Shown here: piece by piece, positions 1 through 6,763 of the stretch
Layout of the letters: each line of letters opens with the position of its first letter
Position numbering within the stretch: the stretch's first letter is position 1
Source: Paracoccaceae bacterium
Lineage (GTDB): Bacteria > Pseudomonadota > Alphaproteobacteria > Rhodobacterales > Rhodobacteraceae
Assembly (NCBI GenBank): GCA_027082975.1
Contig: JALWTH010000411.1
Span: 1-34,255, forward strand
Length of the DNA stretch: 34,255 nucleotides
Reading direction: 5' to 3'
Made by a program: the position numbers and the translations under genes
Notes under the pieces: model-generated
Told to the model about the DNA's origin: nothing
The model's input: only the letters and a program-made list of their open reading frames with translations
Databases searched by the model: none

Positions 1-376
1 GGATCGGGGGGGCGAGCCACAGGCGGCGCGCCCCCCCGATCCAGCGCGCGAGCCCCGAAGCCGCGCCCCAGAACAGCGCCAGCCCGCCCGCCATGAACAA
101 GAGCGCGAAGGGCGCCATCCAGCCGTAGCGCTCCGGTTCGACCAGAAAGGGCGAGATGAGCCAATTGAGCGTGCCGGCGAAATAGCCGAGCCCCAGCGCC
201 CAGCCCGCCAGCGCGGCGCGGCGCGCGGTGGCGGCGCTGCGGGCGAGCCAGCAGCCCGCCGCGAGCCCGGCAATCCCCAGCCACCACAGGCCAAGGGGCG
301 CATGTCCCAGCGAAGCCACCGCCCCCGCGCCGAGGCTGGCAGAGAACAGGAAGCGCCGCCCCGGCGCCTCAGCCAC
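1..376 (-). CDS. lnt: Apolipoprotein N-acyltransferase, N-terminal part (cut by window edge)
   Basis: Not in the ORF track because its stop lies outside the window. The minus strand reads from a GTG at 376 through about 125 codons to the edge: [18 protein letters not shown], then hydrophobic segments, then LNWLISPFLVEPERYGWMAP. Small hydrophobic helices and a tryptophan-rich region like this are typical of the N-terminus of Lnt, the inner-membrane enzyme that adds the third acyl chain to lipoproteins. The gene follows corC with a short overlap: the GTG is eight bases before the end of the corC stop codon. Further in-frame GTG codons lie at 385 and above, so the exact start is uncertain. The ybeY-corC-lnt order is common in proteobacteria and supports the call. 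Confidence 0.85.
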   Translation of the reverse strand, partial: MAEAPGRRFLFSASLGAGAVASLGHAPLGLWWLGIAGLAAGCWLARSAATARRAALAGWALGLGYFAGTLNWLISPFLVEPERYGWMAPFALLFMAGGLALFWGAASGLARWIGGARRLWLAPPI

Positions 377-1313
377 CGGAGCCACCAAAGCCGCCAGCGC
401 CCCCGGAGCCGCCGCCGCCCCCCGCCCGCTGCGGCAGGCGGATGCGCGCCGCATCAAGCGCCTGCGCATCCACCACCTCGAATTCGGCCCCGCCCGGATG
501 ACCGATCACCTCGCCGCGCACCGGCACCCGGCCCGAAAGCAGGAAGACCAGCCCGCCCAGCGTGTCGATCTCGTCATCCTCCGGCGCCTCCCCGCGCAGG
601 CGCATCCCGATCTCGGCTTCGAATTCGTCGAGCGGCGCGCGCGCCTCGGCCAGGTAGCAGCCCGGCGCCTCCTCGGCCCAGAACGGCCCCTCGTCGGTAT
701 CGTGCTCGTCCTCGATCTCGCCCACCACCTGCTCCACCAGATCTTCCAGCGTCACCAGCCCGTCGACTCCGCCATATTCGTCGATCACCAGCGCCATGTG
801 GATGCGCTCGGCCTGCATCTTCTGCAGCAGCACGCCGATGGGCATCGAGGGCGGCGCATAGATGAGCGGGCGCAGCAGGGCCTTGAGGTCGAAGGGCGCT
901 TGCTCGCCGTTGCGGCAGTCGAAGCCGTGGGTGAGGGCGAAATCCTTGAGGTGGACGAGGCCCACCGGGGTATCGAGCGTGCCGTCATAGACCGGCAGGC
1001 GGGTAAGGCCGCTGTCGCGAAACAGCGCCACCAGGTCGTCGCGGGAGATGTCCAGCGGGGCCGAGGTGATCTCGGCGGAGGGGATCATCACGTCTTCGAG
1101 CCTGAGACGCTTGAGATTGACCATGCCCGGCACGATCGGCTGGGCCGCGCCCTCGGAGGGAGCGTCGGCGCTGGCCGCCTCGCCCACATCTGCCGGTGAA
1201 AGCGCGCCGATGATCCGGCGCAGAAAGCCGCCCCCGCCCCTCTCTTGCCCTTCTTCGGCTTCCGCCTGCGCGCCCCGCGCCGCGGCAGAAGGTCCTTCGC
1301 CTGAATCGCCCAT
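369..1313 (-). CDS. corC: CBS-domain protein of the HlyC/CorC family
   Basis: The 314-residue product lacks the N-terminal DUF21 membrane domain of larger family members, like classical CorC/YbeX. An acidic, Ala/Gly-rich N-terminus precedes a tandem CBS pair (roughly residues 70-200; signature [11 protein letters not shown] at the start and [19 protein letters not shown] in the second CBS). A C-terminal CorC_HlyC transporter-associated domain follows (about 210-295). The tail ends in an unusual Gly/Ser run ([12 protein letters not shown]). CorC was linked to Mg/Co efflux, and YbeX has more recently been tied to ribosome and Mg homeostasis. The ATG at 1313 is preceded by GGAAAGGGAC. It lies 21 bp downstream of ybeY and overlaps lnt, so the three are probably one transcript. 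Confidence 0.92.
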   Translation of the reverse strand: MGDSGEGPSAAARGAQAEAEEGQERGGGGFLRRIIGALSPADVGEAASADAPSEGAAQPIVPGMVNLKRLRLEDVMIPSAEITSAPLDISRDDLVALFRDSGLTRLPVYDGTLDTPVGLVHLKDFALTHGFDCRNGEQAPFDLKALLRPLIYAPPSMPIGVLLQKMQAERIHMALVIDEYGGVDGLVTLEDLVEQVVGEIEDEHDTDEGPFWAEEAPGCYLAEARAPLDEFEAEIGMRLRGEAPEDDEIDTLGGLVFLLSGRVPVRGEVIGHPGGAEFEVVDAQALDAARIRLPQRAGGGGGSGGAGGFGGSGG

Positions 1314-1334
1314 TGTCCCTTTCCAGATGCGGGG

Positions 1335-1823
1335 TCAGCCCCCCTCGTCTCCATATGGGTCCGAAATGCCCAGCTTGCCAAGTATTTCCACCTCCAGCGC
1401 CTCCATTTCGGCGGCTTCGGTCTCGTCAATGTGATCAAAACCCAACAGATGCAGGCAGCCATGGACCAGAAGATGGGTCACGTGGTCGCCAAAGGCCTTG
1501 CCCTGCGCGCCCGCCTCGCGCGCGCAGGTGTCATAGGCGATGGCGATGTCGCCGAGCTCCGCCGGGGCGGTTTGCGCGCGGATATCCGCCGGCGTCGCGC
1601 CCGCGCGCGCGGGCCAGGAGAGCACGTTGGTGGGGGCGGATTTGCCGCGAAACTCGGCGTTGAGCGCGGCGATGCGGGCATCGTCGCAGCCCAGCAGGCT
1701 GATCTCGCACAGCGCCGGGTCGAGGACGAGGCGCGCCAGCACCGCCCCGCAGGCCCGCTCGGCCAGGCCGGCAAGCCCCGCCTGCTCCCAGCGCGCATCT
1801 TCGATCAGTATTTCAAGGCTCAT
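1335..1823 (-). CDS. ybeY: Endoribonuclease YbeY (rRNA maturation factor)
   Basis: Single-domain metalloprotein of about 162 residues. The zinc-binding motif of the family, H-x3-H-x5-H, is intact near the C-terminus as HGCLHLLGFDH. Upstream family features include LNAEFRGKSAPTNVLSWP. YbeY takes part in 16S rRNA 3'-end processing and 70S quality control. The ORF track starts at 1865, but the first 14 codons (MFRRHESARDGTGG) look non-coding; the ATG at 1823 gives MSLEILIEDARW, like homologues. Many alphaproteobacteria have phoH directly upstream; here the upstream neighbour is instead the dctPQM operon, about 190 bp away. Confidence 0.93.
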   Translation of the reverse strand: MSLEILIEDARWEQAGLAGLAERACGAVLARLVLDPALCEISLLGCDDARIAALNAEFRGKSAPTNVLSWPARAGATPADIRAQTAPAELGDIAIAYDTCAREAGAQGKAFGDHVTHLLVHGCLHLLGFDHIDETEAAEMEALEVEILGKLGISDPYGDEGG

Positions 1824-2012
1824 CCCGCCGGTCCCGTCCCTGGCGCTTTCGTGCCGGCGAAACATGCCGGCGATGGCGCATCATGCGGCAAAAGCCGGCC
1901 GCTGTCGAGCCGGTGCCGATCTGCTCAGGCGGCGAGGGCGGCGCCGATTTTTCTGCGAAAAATCGTGCCCCCCTCCCCCTTTGCGCCGATCCCGCGCGCA
2001 TCGCCGCGCACA
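1824..2012. other. Intergenic region between dctM stop and ybeY start
   Basis: 189 bp with no credible ORF. It holds one copy of a hairpin repeat (1945-1965) also found upstream of dctP. On the minus strand the hairpin lies after the dctM stop and before ybeY, so it could act as an operon-end structure, although no T tract follows. I see no clear promoter for ybeY. Confidence 0.6.
1945..1965. repeat. Palindromic repeat copy 1 (GATTTTT-N5-AAAAATC)
   Basis: The sequence CGATTTTTCTGCGAAAAATC plus a final G forms an 8-bp stem around CTGCG. It is preceded by GAGGGCGGCG, and imperfect pairing extends outward to about 40 bp. The core and the preceding GAGGGCGGCG recur at 5386-5404 in the same orientation. 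It is likely a dispersed structured intergenic repeat, possibly a transcript-end element for dctM. Confidence 0.75.
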
Positions 2013-3413
2013 TCACCTGGTGACGATCTCCGGCCCCATCAGCGTATTGGGCAGCCAGGTGGAGAGGAACGGGATATAGGTCACCATGACCAGGAACACC
2101 ATCAGCACCGCGAGGAAGGGCAGCGCCGCGCGCACCACCTTCATCATCGGCATGCCCGCAACGCCGGAGGTCACGAACAGGTTGAGCCCCACCGGCGGGG
2201 TGATCATGCCGATCTCCATGTTCACCACCATGATGATGCCCAGGTGGATCGGGTCCACCCCCAGCTCGATGGCGATGGGAAAGACCAGCGGCGCCACGAT
2301 CACGATCAGCCCCGAAGGCTCCATGAACTGCCCGCCGATCAGCAGGATCACGTTGACCACCACGAGGAACATGATCTTGCCGAAACCCGCGCTCAGCATG
2401 GCATTGGCGATGCTCTGGGGGATCTGCTCGTCGGTCAGCACATGCTTGAGGATCAGCGCATTGGCGATGATGAACATCAGCGTCACCGTCAGCCGCCCGG
2501 CCTCGAACAGCGTGTCGCGGGTGTCGCGGTGAAAAAGGGCGGTGACCAGCGCCTGCGGCTTTTGCAGCAGGTTGAGGCGGGCGCCGTCGTTGTTCTTTTC
2601 CGCAAGCGGCCCCATGTCGCGATAGACGAAGGTGGCGACCACAAAGGCATAGATCGCCGCCACCGCCGCCGCTTCGGTCGGGGTGAACAGCGCGCCGATC
2701 CCCAGGGGAGGGATGCCGTAAATGCCGAGCATGATGATGACGATCAGCATCAGCCCCCAGAAGGCATCGGCAAAGCTCTCCCAGACCTCGCGCCAGCCGG
2801 CGAAATCGCCCTTGGGCATGTCCCTGAGCGTGGCGATGACATAGATCGCCACCATCAGCATGAGCCCGGCGAGGATGCCCGGGATCACCCCGGCGAGAAA
2901 CATCCGCCCCACCGAGACCTCGACCGCGCTGGCATAGACCACCATGACGATGGAAGGCGGGATCAGGATGCCGAGCGTGCCGGCATTGCAGATCACGCCT
3001 GCGGCGAAATCCCTGCTGTAGCCCACCTGGCGCATGGCGGCGATGACGATCGAGCCGATCGCCACCACGGTCGCGGGCGAGGAGCCGGAGAGGGCCGCGA
3101 ACATCATGCAGGCAAACACCCCCGAAATCGCCAGCCCGCCGCGAAAATGCCCCACCACGGCGATGGAAAAGCGGATGATCCGCTGCGCCACGCCGCCGGT
3201 GGACATGAAGGTGGAGGCGAGGATGAAGAACGGGATCGCCAGGAGCGTGTAATGCCCGGCCTCGGCCTGGTAGAAGCTCTGCGCCACCGAAGCCAGCGAG
3301 GAATCGGAAAACAGCAGCAGGAAGATGATCGAGCTGAGCCCCAGCGAAATCGCGATCGGCACCCCGATCAGCAGGAAGCCGACCACCATGGCAAAGAGGA
3401 ATACGACGTCCAT
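2013..3413 (-). CDS. dctM: TRAP transporter large permease subunit DctM
   Basis: A polytopic protein of about 466 residues with 12 or more hydrophobic segments. Family blocks visible are MFAALSGSSPATVVAIGSIV, VICNAGTLGILIPPSIVMVVY and the C-terminal MITPPVGLNLFVTSGV. It is the ion-coupled transport subunit of a tripartite TRAP system and moves substrate delivered by the periplasmic DctP. The ORF track extends 33 codons upstream into dctQ; the real start is the ATG at 3413 (MDVVFLFAMVVGFLLIG), one base past the dctQ stop. An extra hydrophilic loop (YRDMGPLAEKNNDGARLN...) mid-protein is compatible with the longer DctM proteins. Substrate is probably C4-dicarboxylates, given dctBD next door, but sequence alone cannot fix it. 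Confidence 0.93.
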   Translation of the reverse strand: MDVVFLFAMVVGFLLIGVPIAISLGLSSIIFLLLFSDSSLASVAQSFYQAEAGHYTLLAIPFFILASTFMSTGGVAQRIIRFSIAVVGHFRGGLAISGVFACMMFAALSGSSPATVVAIGSIVIAAMRQVGYSRDFAAGVICNAGTLGILIPPSIVMVVYASAVEVSVGRMFLAGVIPGILAGLMLMVAIYVIATLRDMPKGDFAGWREVWESFADAFWGLMLIVIIMLGIYGIPPLGIGALFTPTEAAAVAAIYAFVVATFVYRDMGPLAEKNNDGARLNLLQKPQALVTALFHRDTRDTLFEAGRLTVTLMFIIANALILKHVLTDEQIPQSIANAMLSAGFGKIMFLVVVNVILLIGGQFMEPSGLIVIVAPLVFPIAIELGVDPIHLGIIMVVNMEIGMITPPVGLNLFVTSGVAGMPMMKVVRAALPFLAVLMVFLVMVTYIPFLSTWLPNTLMGPEIVTR

Positions 3414-3414
3414 C

Positions 3415-4137
3415 CTACTTCTCCTCCCCGCCCGCAACTCCGCCCGCAACGCCGCCCGCATCGTCGCCGTCAAGGGCGGCATCCACCGTTTCGCCGCTGC
3501 CGATTTCGGCAATGTCGTCCTCGACCTCGTGGCTGACGATCAGGCTGTCGGCGCGCCCGGTCCAGATCGCCCAGGTGGCCTGCAGAAAGCGCCACAGCAA
3601 GAGCGCCATGCCCACGGGCAGGATCACATAGGGCACCACGCGGGGCAGCTTGTCATAGCTTTCGCCGTAATTGATCCAGTCTTCCAGAAAGCGCAGGAAG
3701 CCGGGCATCGGCACCTGATCGGTGATGTAGAAGGAGCGCCCGCGCGCGTGCCAGTCGAAGCCGGTGGGAAACCAGCGCCCGGTGGTCGGCGGCAGCTCCG
3801 CATAGGGCGCCCAGTAATCCCATGCGCCCTTGAGCAGCAAAAAGGCATAAAGGACGCAGAAGAGCGCCGCCAGCAGCGCCACCGCCCGGCGCGCGCGCGG
3901 CGACAGGGTATTGGTGAGCGCATCCACGCCCAGATGCGCCGTCACCTTCACCCCGTAGCTGACCCCGAACAGCACCAGCCAGGCAAACAGGATCAGCACC
4001 ACTTCGAGGCCCCAGACCAGCATCGAGTTGAACACGTAGCGCAGGATCACGTTGACAAAGGTGAGCACGGTCATCAGCCCGAGCAGCAGGGCGATCGCCG
4101 TCTCCTCGAAGCTCGCGCGTTTTCGCGATTGGCGCAT
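3415..4137 (-). CDS. dctQ: TRAP transporter small permease subunit DctQ
   Basis: About 240 residues with four predicted membrane segments. The typical DctQ pattern appears as FVNVILRYVFNSMLVWGLE followed by FAWLVLFGVSYGVKVTAHLG. A long soluble insertion (roughly residues 115-175, including TGRWFPTGFDWHARG) sits between TM3 and TM4, and the C-terminus is acidic and Gly-rich. The small subunit scaffolds the DctM permease. The start at 4137 was chosen over 4182 because GGGAGGGG lies just upstream of this ATG. It is separated from dctP by a 126-bp spacer with a strong hairpin and is followed almost immediately by dctM. Confidence 0.9.
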   Translation of the reverse strand: MRQSRKRASFEETAIALLLGLMTVLTFVNVILRYVFNSMLVWGLEVVLILFAWLVLFGVSYGVKVTAHLGVDALTNTLSPRARRAVALLAALFCVLYAFLLLKGAWDYWAPYAELPPTTGRWFPTGFDWHARGRSFYITDQVPMPGFLRFLEDWINYGESYDKLPRVVPYVILPVGMALLLWRFLQATWAIWTGRADSLIVSHEVEDDIAEIGSGETVDAALDGDDAGGVAGGVAGGEEK

Positions 4138-4182
4138 GGTCCCCTCCCGTATCGCAGCCGGTGTTCCGGTCTGCATCCGCAC

Positions 4183-4206
4183 GGGCGGCGGTGCGCGCCG
4201 CCGCCC
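4183..4206. terminator. Intercistronic hairpin between dctP and dctQ
   Basis: GGGCGGCGG-TGCGCG-CCGCCGCCC is a perfect 9-bp stem with a 6-nt loop, in the 126-bp gap between the dctP stop and the dctQ start. No T run follows on the minus strand, so it is not a classical terminator. It could stabilise the 3' end of the dctP message or partly attenuate transcription, giving more binding protein than membrane subunits, as is usual for periplasmic-binding-protein operons. Confidence 0.55.
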
Positions 4207-4263
4207 GGTTTCTCTCGGCCGCCCCCGCGCGGGAGCGGCAGGCCGGCAAGCGGCCTAGGGAGC

Positions 4264-5274
4264 CTAGTGCATGGCGTTGATTTCCTGGGCGGCGGCGATG
4301 TTTTCCTCGCCCACGTCGCCCTTGAACTGCTCCCAGACCGGCTTCATCGCATCGACCCATGCCTGGCGCTGCTCCGGCGTCAGCTGGCGCACCACGCCGC
4401 CGGCGTCGATGATCGACTGCTTGGCCGCCTCGTTCACCGCAAAGGCCTCGGCATTGCGGGTCGCGGTCACCTCGTCGAGGATCTGCTTGAGCTGGCTGCG
4501 CACGTCTTCGGGCAGGCCTTCCCACCAGTCCACATTGGTCACCACCAGGTAGTCGATGATGCCGTGATTGGTCTCGGTCACGCCGTCCTGCACCTCGAAG
4601 AACTTCTTGCCGTAGATGTTGGACCAGGTGTTTTCCTGCCCGTCCACGACCCCGGTCTGCAGCGCGCCATAGACCTCGGAAAAGGCCATCGGCTGGGCGG
4701 TGGCGCCGAGCGCCTCCATCTGCGCGATCAGCACGTCGGAGGGCTGCACGCGGAACTTGAGCCCGGCCGCGTCAGAGGGCAGGATCAGCGGCTTGTTGGC
4801 CGAGAACTGCTTCATGCCGTTATGCCAGAAGGCCAGGCCCAGCAGGCCCCGGCGCACCATGCTTTCCTTCAGCGCCTGGCCGGTCTCGGACTGCTGGAAG
4901 GCATCCACCGCGTCCATGTTCTTGAACATGAACGGCAGGTCGAAGATGCGGAAGCGCTTGGTGAAGGCCTCGAATTTCGACAAGGAAGGCGCCGCCATCT
5001 GCACGTCGCCCTGCAGCATGGCTTCGAGCACCTGGTTGTCGTTGTAGAGCGTGGAGTTCGGATAGACCTCCATGCAGGCCTTGCCGTCCATCTCCTCGTT
5101 CACCCGCTTGGCCAGCAGGGTGGCGGCGATGCCCTTGGGGTGGCGGTCGGTATTGGTGACGTGGCTGAACTTGATGACGATTTCGCCCTCGTCGCAGCCC
5201 GGCGAGGCCAGCGCGGTGCTGGCGCCGAGGCCGAGCGCGACGGTTGCGGCGGCGGCAATGGTCAGGAATTTCAT
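4264..5274 (-). CDS. dctP: TRAP transporter substrate-binding protein DctP
   Basis: About 336 residues. A signal peptide (MKFLTIAAAATVALGLGASTALA) is followed by the DctP fold: IKFSHVTNTDRHPKG near the N-terminus, FRVQPSDVL and YGALQTGVVDGQENTWSN mid-protein. The last contains the conserved region around the arginine and asparagine that bind carboxylate substrates in this family. The start at 5274 is supported by the signal peptide and by GGAGG ten bases upstream; the extra 22 codons in the ORF track are rejected. The stop codon TAG sits in TAGGCTCCCTAGGCC, a CTAG-containing palindromic stretch. First gene of dctPQM. Confidence 0.94.
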   Translation of the reverse strand: MKFLTIAAAATVALGLGASTALASPGCDEGEIVIKFSHVTNTDRHPKGIAATLLAKRVNEEMDGKACMEVYPNSTLYNDNQVLEAMLQGDVQMAAPSLSKFEAFTKRFRIFDLPFMFKNMDAVDAFQQSETGQALKESMVRRGLLGLAFWHNGMKQFSANKPLILPSDAAGLKFRVQPSDVLIAQMEALGATAQPMAFSEVYGALQTGVVDGQENTWSNIYGKKFFEVQDGVTETNHGIIDYLVVTNVDWWEGLPEDVRSQLKQILDEVTATRNAEAFAVNEAAKQSIIDAGGVVRQLTPEQRQAWVDAMKPVWEQFKGDVGEENIAAAQEINAMH

Positions 5275-5385
5275 GGCTCTTGTCCTCCCAGACAGAAACA
5301 GGTTGGGCGCCCGGGCGGGCGCATGGGGCGATTGGGCCATGAAAGGCGGGCTGGCTCAAGCAAAAGTGACGCGCGCGAGGGCGGC

Positions 5386-5404
5386 GATTTTTCTGCGAAA
5401 AATC
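5386..5404. repeat. Palindromic repeat copy 2 (GATTTTT-N5-AAAAATC)
   Basis: GATTTTTCTGCGAAAAATC, a 7-bp stem with loop CTGCG, preceded by GAGGGCGGC exactly as in copy 1 at 1945-1965. It has the same orientation, and the two copies bracket the dctPQM operon. Here it sits between the candidate dctP promoter and the paired palindromes. Confidence 0.75.
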
Positions 5405-5454
5405 AAGGCGGTGGAGCGGGAGGCGCGGATCCCGCCGCGGTGGCGCGGGGGGAT

Positions 5455-5470
5455 GTGCGGATATTCGCAC
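5455..5470. promoter_or_regulatory. Putative DctD operator, site 1
   Basis: GTGCG-GATATT-CGCAC, a perfect 5-bp inverted repeat with a 6-bp centre, about 180-195 bp upstream of the dctP start codon. It matches site 2 in half-sites and centre spacing. Binding by DctD is inferred from position and from the known tandem upstream DctD sites of rhizobial dctA. Confidence 0.55.
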
Positions 5471-5487
5471 GCGCGCAGGCGGCATAT

Positions 5488-5503
5488 GTGTGAAAATCCG
5501 CAC
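5488..5503. promoter_or_regulatory. Putative DctD operator, site 2
   Basis: GTGTG-AAAATC-CGCAC, an inverted repeat with one mismatch, in the wider context TGTGTG-N6-CGCACA. Its centre lies 33 bp from the centre of site 1, close to three helical turns, so two dimers would sit on the same DNA face. Confidence 0.55.
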
Positions 5504-5533
5504 ATTTCGGGCGAATCCCCCCAGCGGCGCCCC

Positions 5534-6763
5534 TCAGCGGCGAAAGTCCTCCGGGCGCAGGCGGTGGCGGGCGAGCTTGTCGTAAAAGGTCTTGCGCGGC
5601 AGTTTCAGGGCCGCCGCGGCGCGGCTGGCATGGCCCTGGTGCTTTTCCAGCGCCTCGATCAGCAGCGAGCGTTCGACCCGGGCGAGGCGCTCGGCGAGGC
5701 CGAGGCTTTCGTCGGGCGCGCGCTCGCTCTCGAGCCCCATGGCAAAGCGCATCGCCGTATTCATCAGCGCGCGGGCATTGCCGGGCCAGTCGCGCGCCAT
5801 CAGGCTGGCGGTATATTCGGGGGTGATCTCGGGCGCTTCCAGCCCGGCCTGTTCGCAGGCCAGCGCGACATAGTGGCGAAACAGCACCGGGATGTCCTCG
5901 GGCCGCTCGCGCAGGGCCGGGATGCGGATGCGCAGGATGTCGAGCCGGTAGAACAGGTCGGCATTGAAGCGCCCGGCCTCGGCCTCCTGTTCGAGCCGGC
6001 GGCAGGTGCCGGCGATCAGGCGGGTGCCGGCGGGGCGGTCGAGATGGTCGAGCAGGGCGAACTGCACCTCCGGGGCGAGGGCCGCCACCTCGTCGAGAAA
6101 CAGCGTGCCGCCGCGCGCCGCCGACAGCCCCTCGGCCAGCCCGGCGCGGTCCAGCCCCGCCGCGGCGAGCTTGACGAAGGGCCGGGTGGCGTCGCCCGAG
6201 AGCTGGTGAATCGCGTCGGCCACCTTGGACGTGCCCGATCCCGGCTCGCCGCAGATCAGCACTTCGGCCTGGCTGCGCGCGGCCAGGCGCACCCGCTGGC
6301 GCAGCTTTTCGGCCAGCGCGGAATTGCCGTGCAGCAGGCGCGCGGCGGCATCCCCGCTCTCGCAGCGGCGCGCCTGGCGGCGGTTTTCCAGCACCACCGC
6401 GCGCTGCTGCAGGGCGCGCTCGAGCACCGCCATCAGATCGCCCGGCTCGCAGGGCTTTTCGAGAAAGGCATAGGCGCCCCCCTTCATCCCGCGCACCGCC
6501 ATGGGTATGTCGCCCTCGCCGGTGAGCAGGATCACCGGCAGGTCCGGGTCCACCTTGCGGGCAAGTTCGAGCAGGGCGAAGCCGTCGCGCCCGGGCATGC
6601 GGATATCGGAGAGCACCACGCCGGGGAAATCGGCGCGGATATGGTCCTTGGCCTCGATATAGGAGGCGGCGGTGACCGGCTCCCGCCCGCCCAGTTCGAT
6701 GGTCTGGGCCAGTGCTTCGCGCACCATGGCGTCGTCATCGACCAGCAGCACCTTGCCCGTCAT
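5534..6763 (-). CDS. dctD: DctD-like response regulator with degenerate AAA+ domain (no GAFTGA)
   Basis: 409 residues. The receiver domain is intact: acidic pocket D9/D10, phospho-acceptor D53 in LSDIRMPG, T81, K103. The central AAA+ domain has Walker B GGTLFLDEV (about 218-226) and the FYRLDILRIRIPALRERPEDI block. Its Walker A is GEPGSGTSK, with T178 where the lysine of GxTGxGKE belongs. The roughly 25-residue segment carrying the sigma-54 contact loop GAFTGA is absent: AEGLSAARGG runs straight into Walker B. A Fis-type HTH (HASRAAAALKLPRKTFYDKL) ends the protein. It is therefore probably not a sigma-54 activator; NtrC of Rhodobacter capsulatus is a known precedent lacking GAFTGA and working with sigma-70. 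The start at 6763 overlaps the dctB stop as ATGA. Likely controls dctPQM downstream. Confidence 0.88.
   Translation of the reverse strand: MTGKVLLVDDDAMVREALAQTIELGGREPVTAASYIEAKDHIRADFPGVVLSDIRMPGRDGFALLELARKVDPDLPVILLTGEGDIPMAVRGMKGGAYAFLEKPCEPGDLMAVLERALQQRAVVLENRRQARRCESGDAAARLLHGNSALAEKLRQRVRLAARSQAEVLICGEPGSGTSKVADAIHQLSGDATRPFVKLAAAGLDRAGLAEGLSAARGGTLFLDEVAALAPEVQFALLDHLDRPAGTRLIAGTCRRLEQEAEAGRFNADLFYRLDILRIRIPALRERPEDIPVLFRHYVALACEQAGLEAPEITPEYTASLMARDWPGNARALMNTAMRFAMGLESERAPDESLGLAERLARVERSLLIEALEKHQGHASRAAAALKLPRKTFYDKLARHRLRPEDFRR

Larger units (their letters stand above)
5275..5533. promoter_or_regulatory. dctP upstream regulatory region
   Basis: 259 bp between the dctD stop and the dctP start. 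It contains two GTGYG-N6-CGCAC palindromes near the dctD end, one dispersed hairpin repeat in the middle, and a weak sigma-70-like pair for minus-strand transcription (TTGAGC at 5359-5354, 17-nt spacer, CCCAAT at 5336-5331). I found no GG-N10-GC sigma-54 (-24/-12) sequence. The layout of upstream paired activator sites plus a weak promoter suggests activation of dctPQM by the adjacent DctD. Confidence 0.5.

Noticed and set aside
1-42. 14-bp inverted repeat GGATCGGGGGGGCG at the window start
   Set aside because: It lies inside the open lnt reading frame (RWIGGARR...APPI), so coding explains it; probably chance in GC-rich DNA.
5275-5454. Sigma-54 promoter for dctP
   Set aside because: I looked for GG-N10-GC with TGGCAC/TTGC context on the minus strand and found none, in keeping with the GAFTGA-less DctD.
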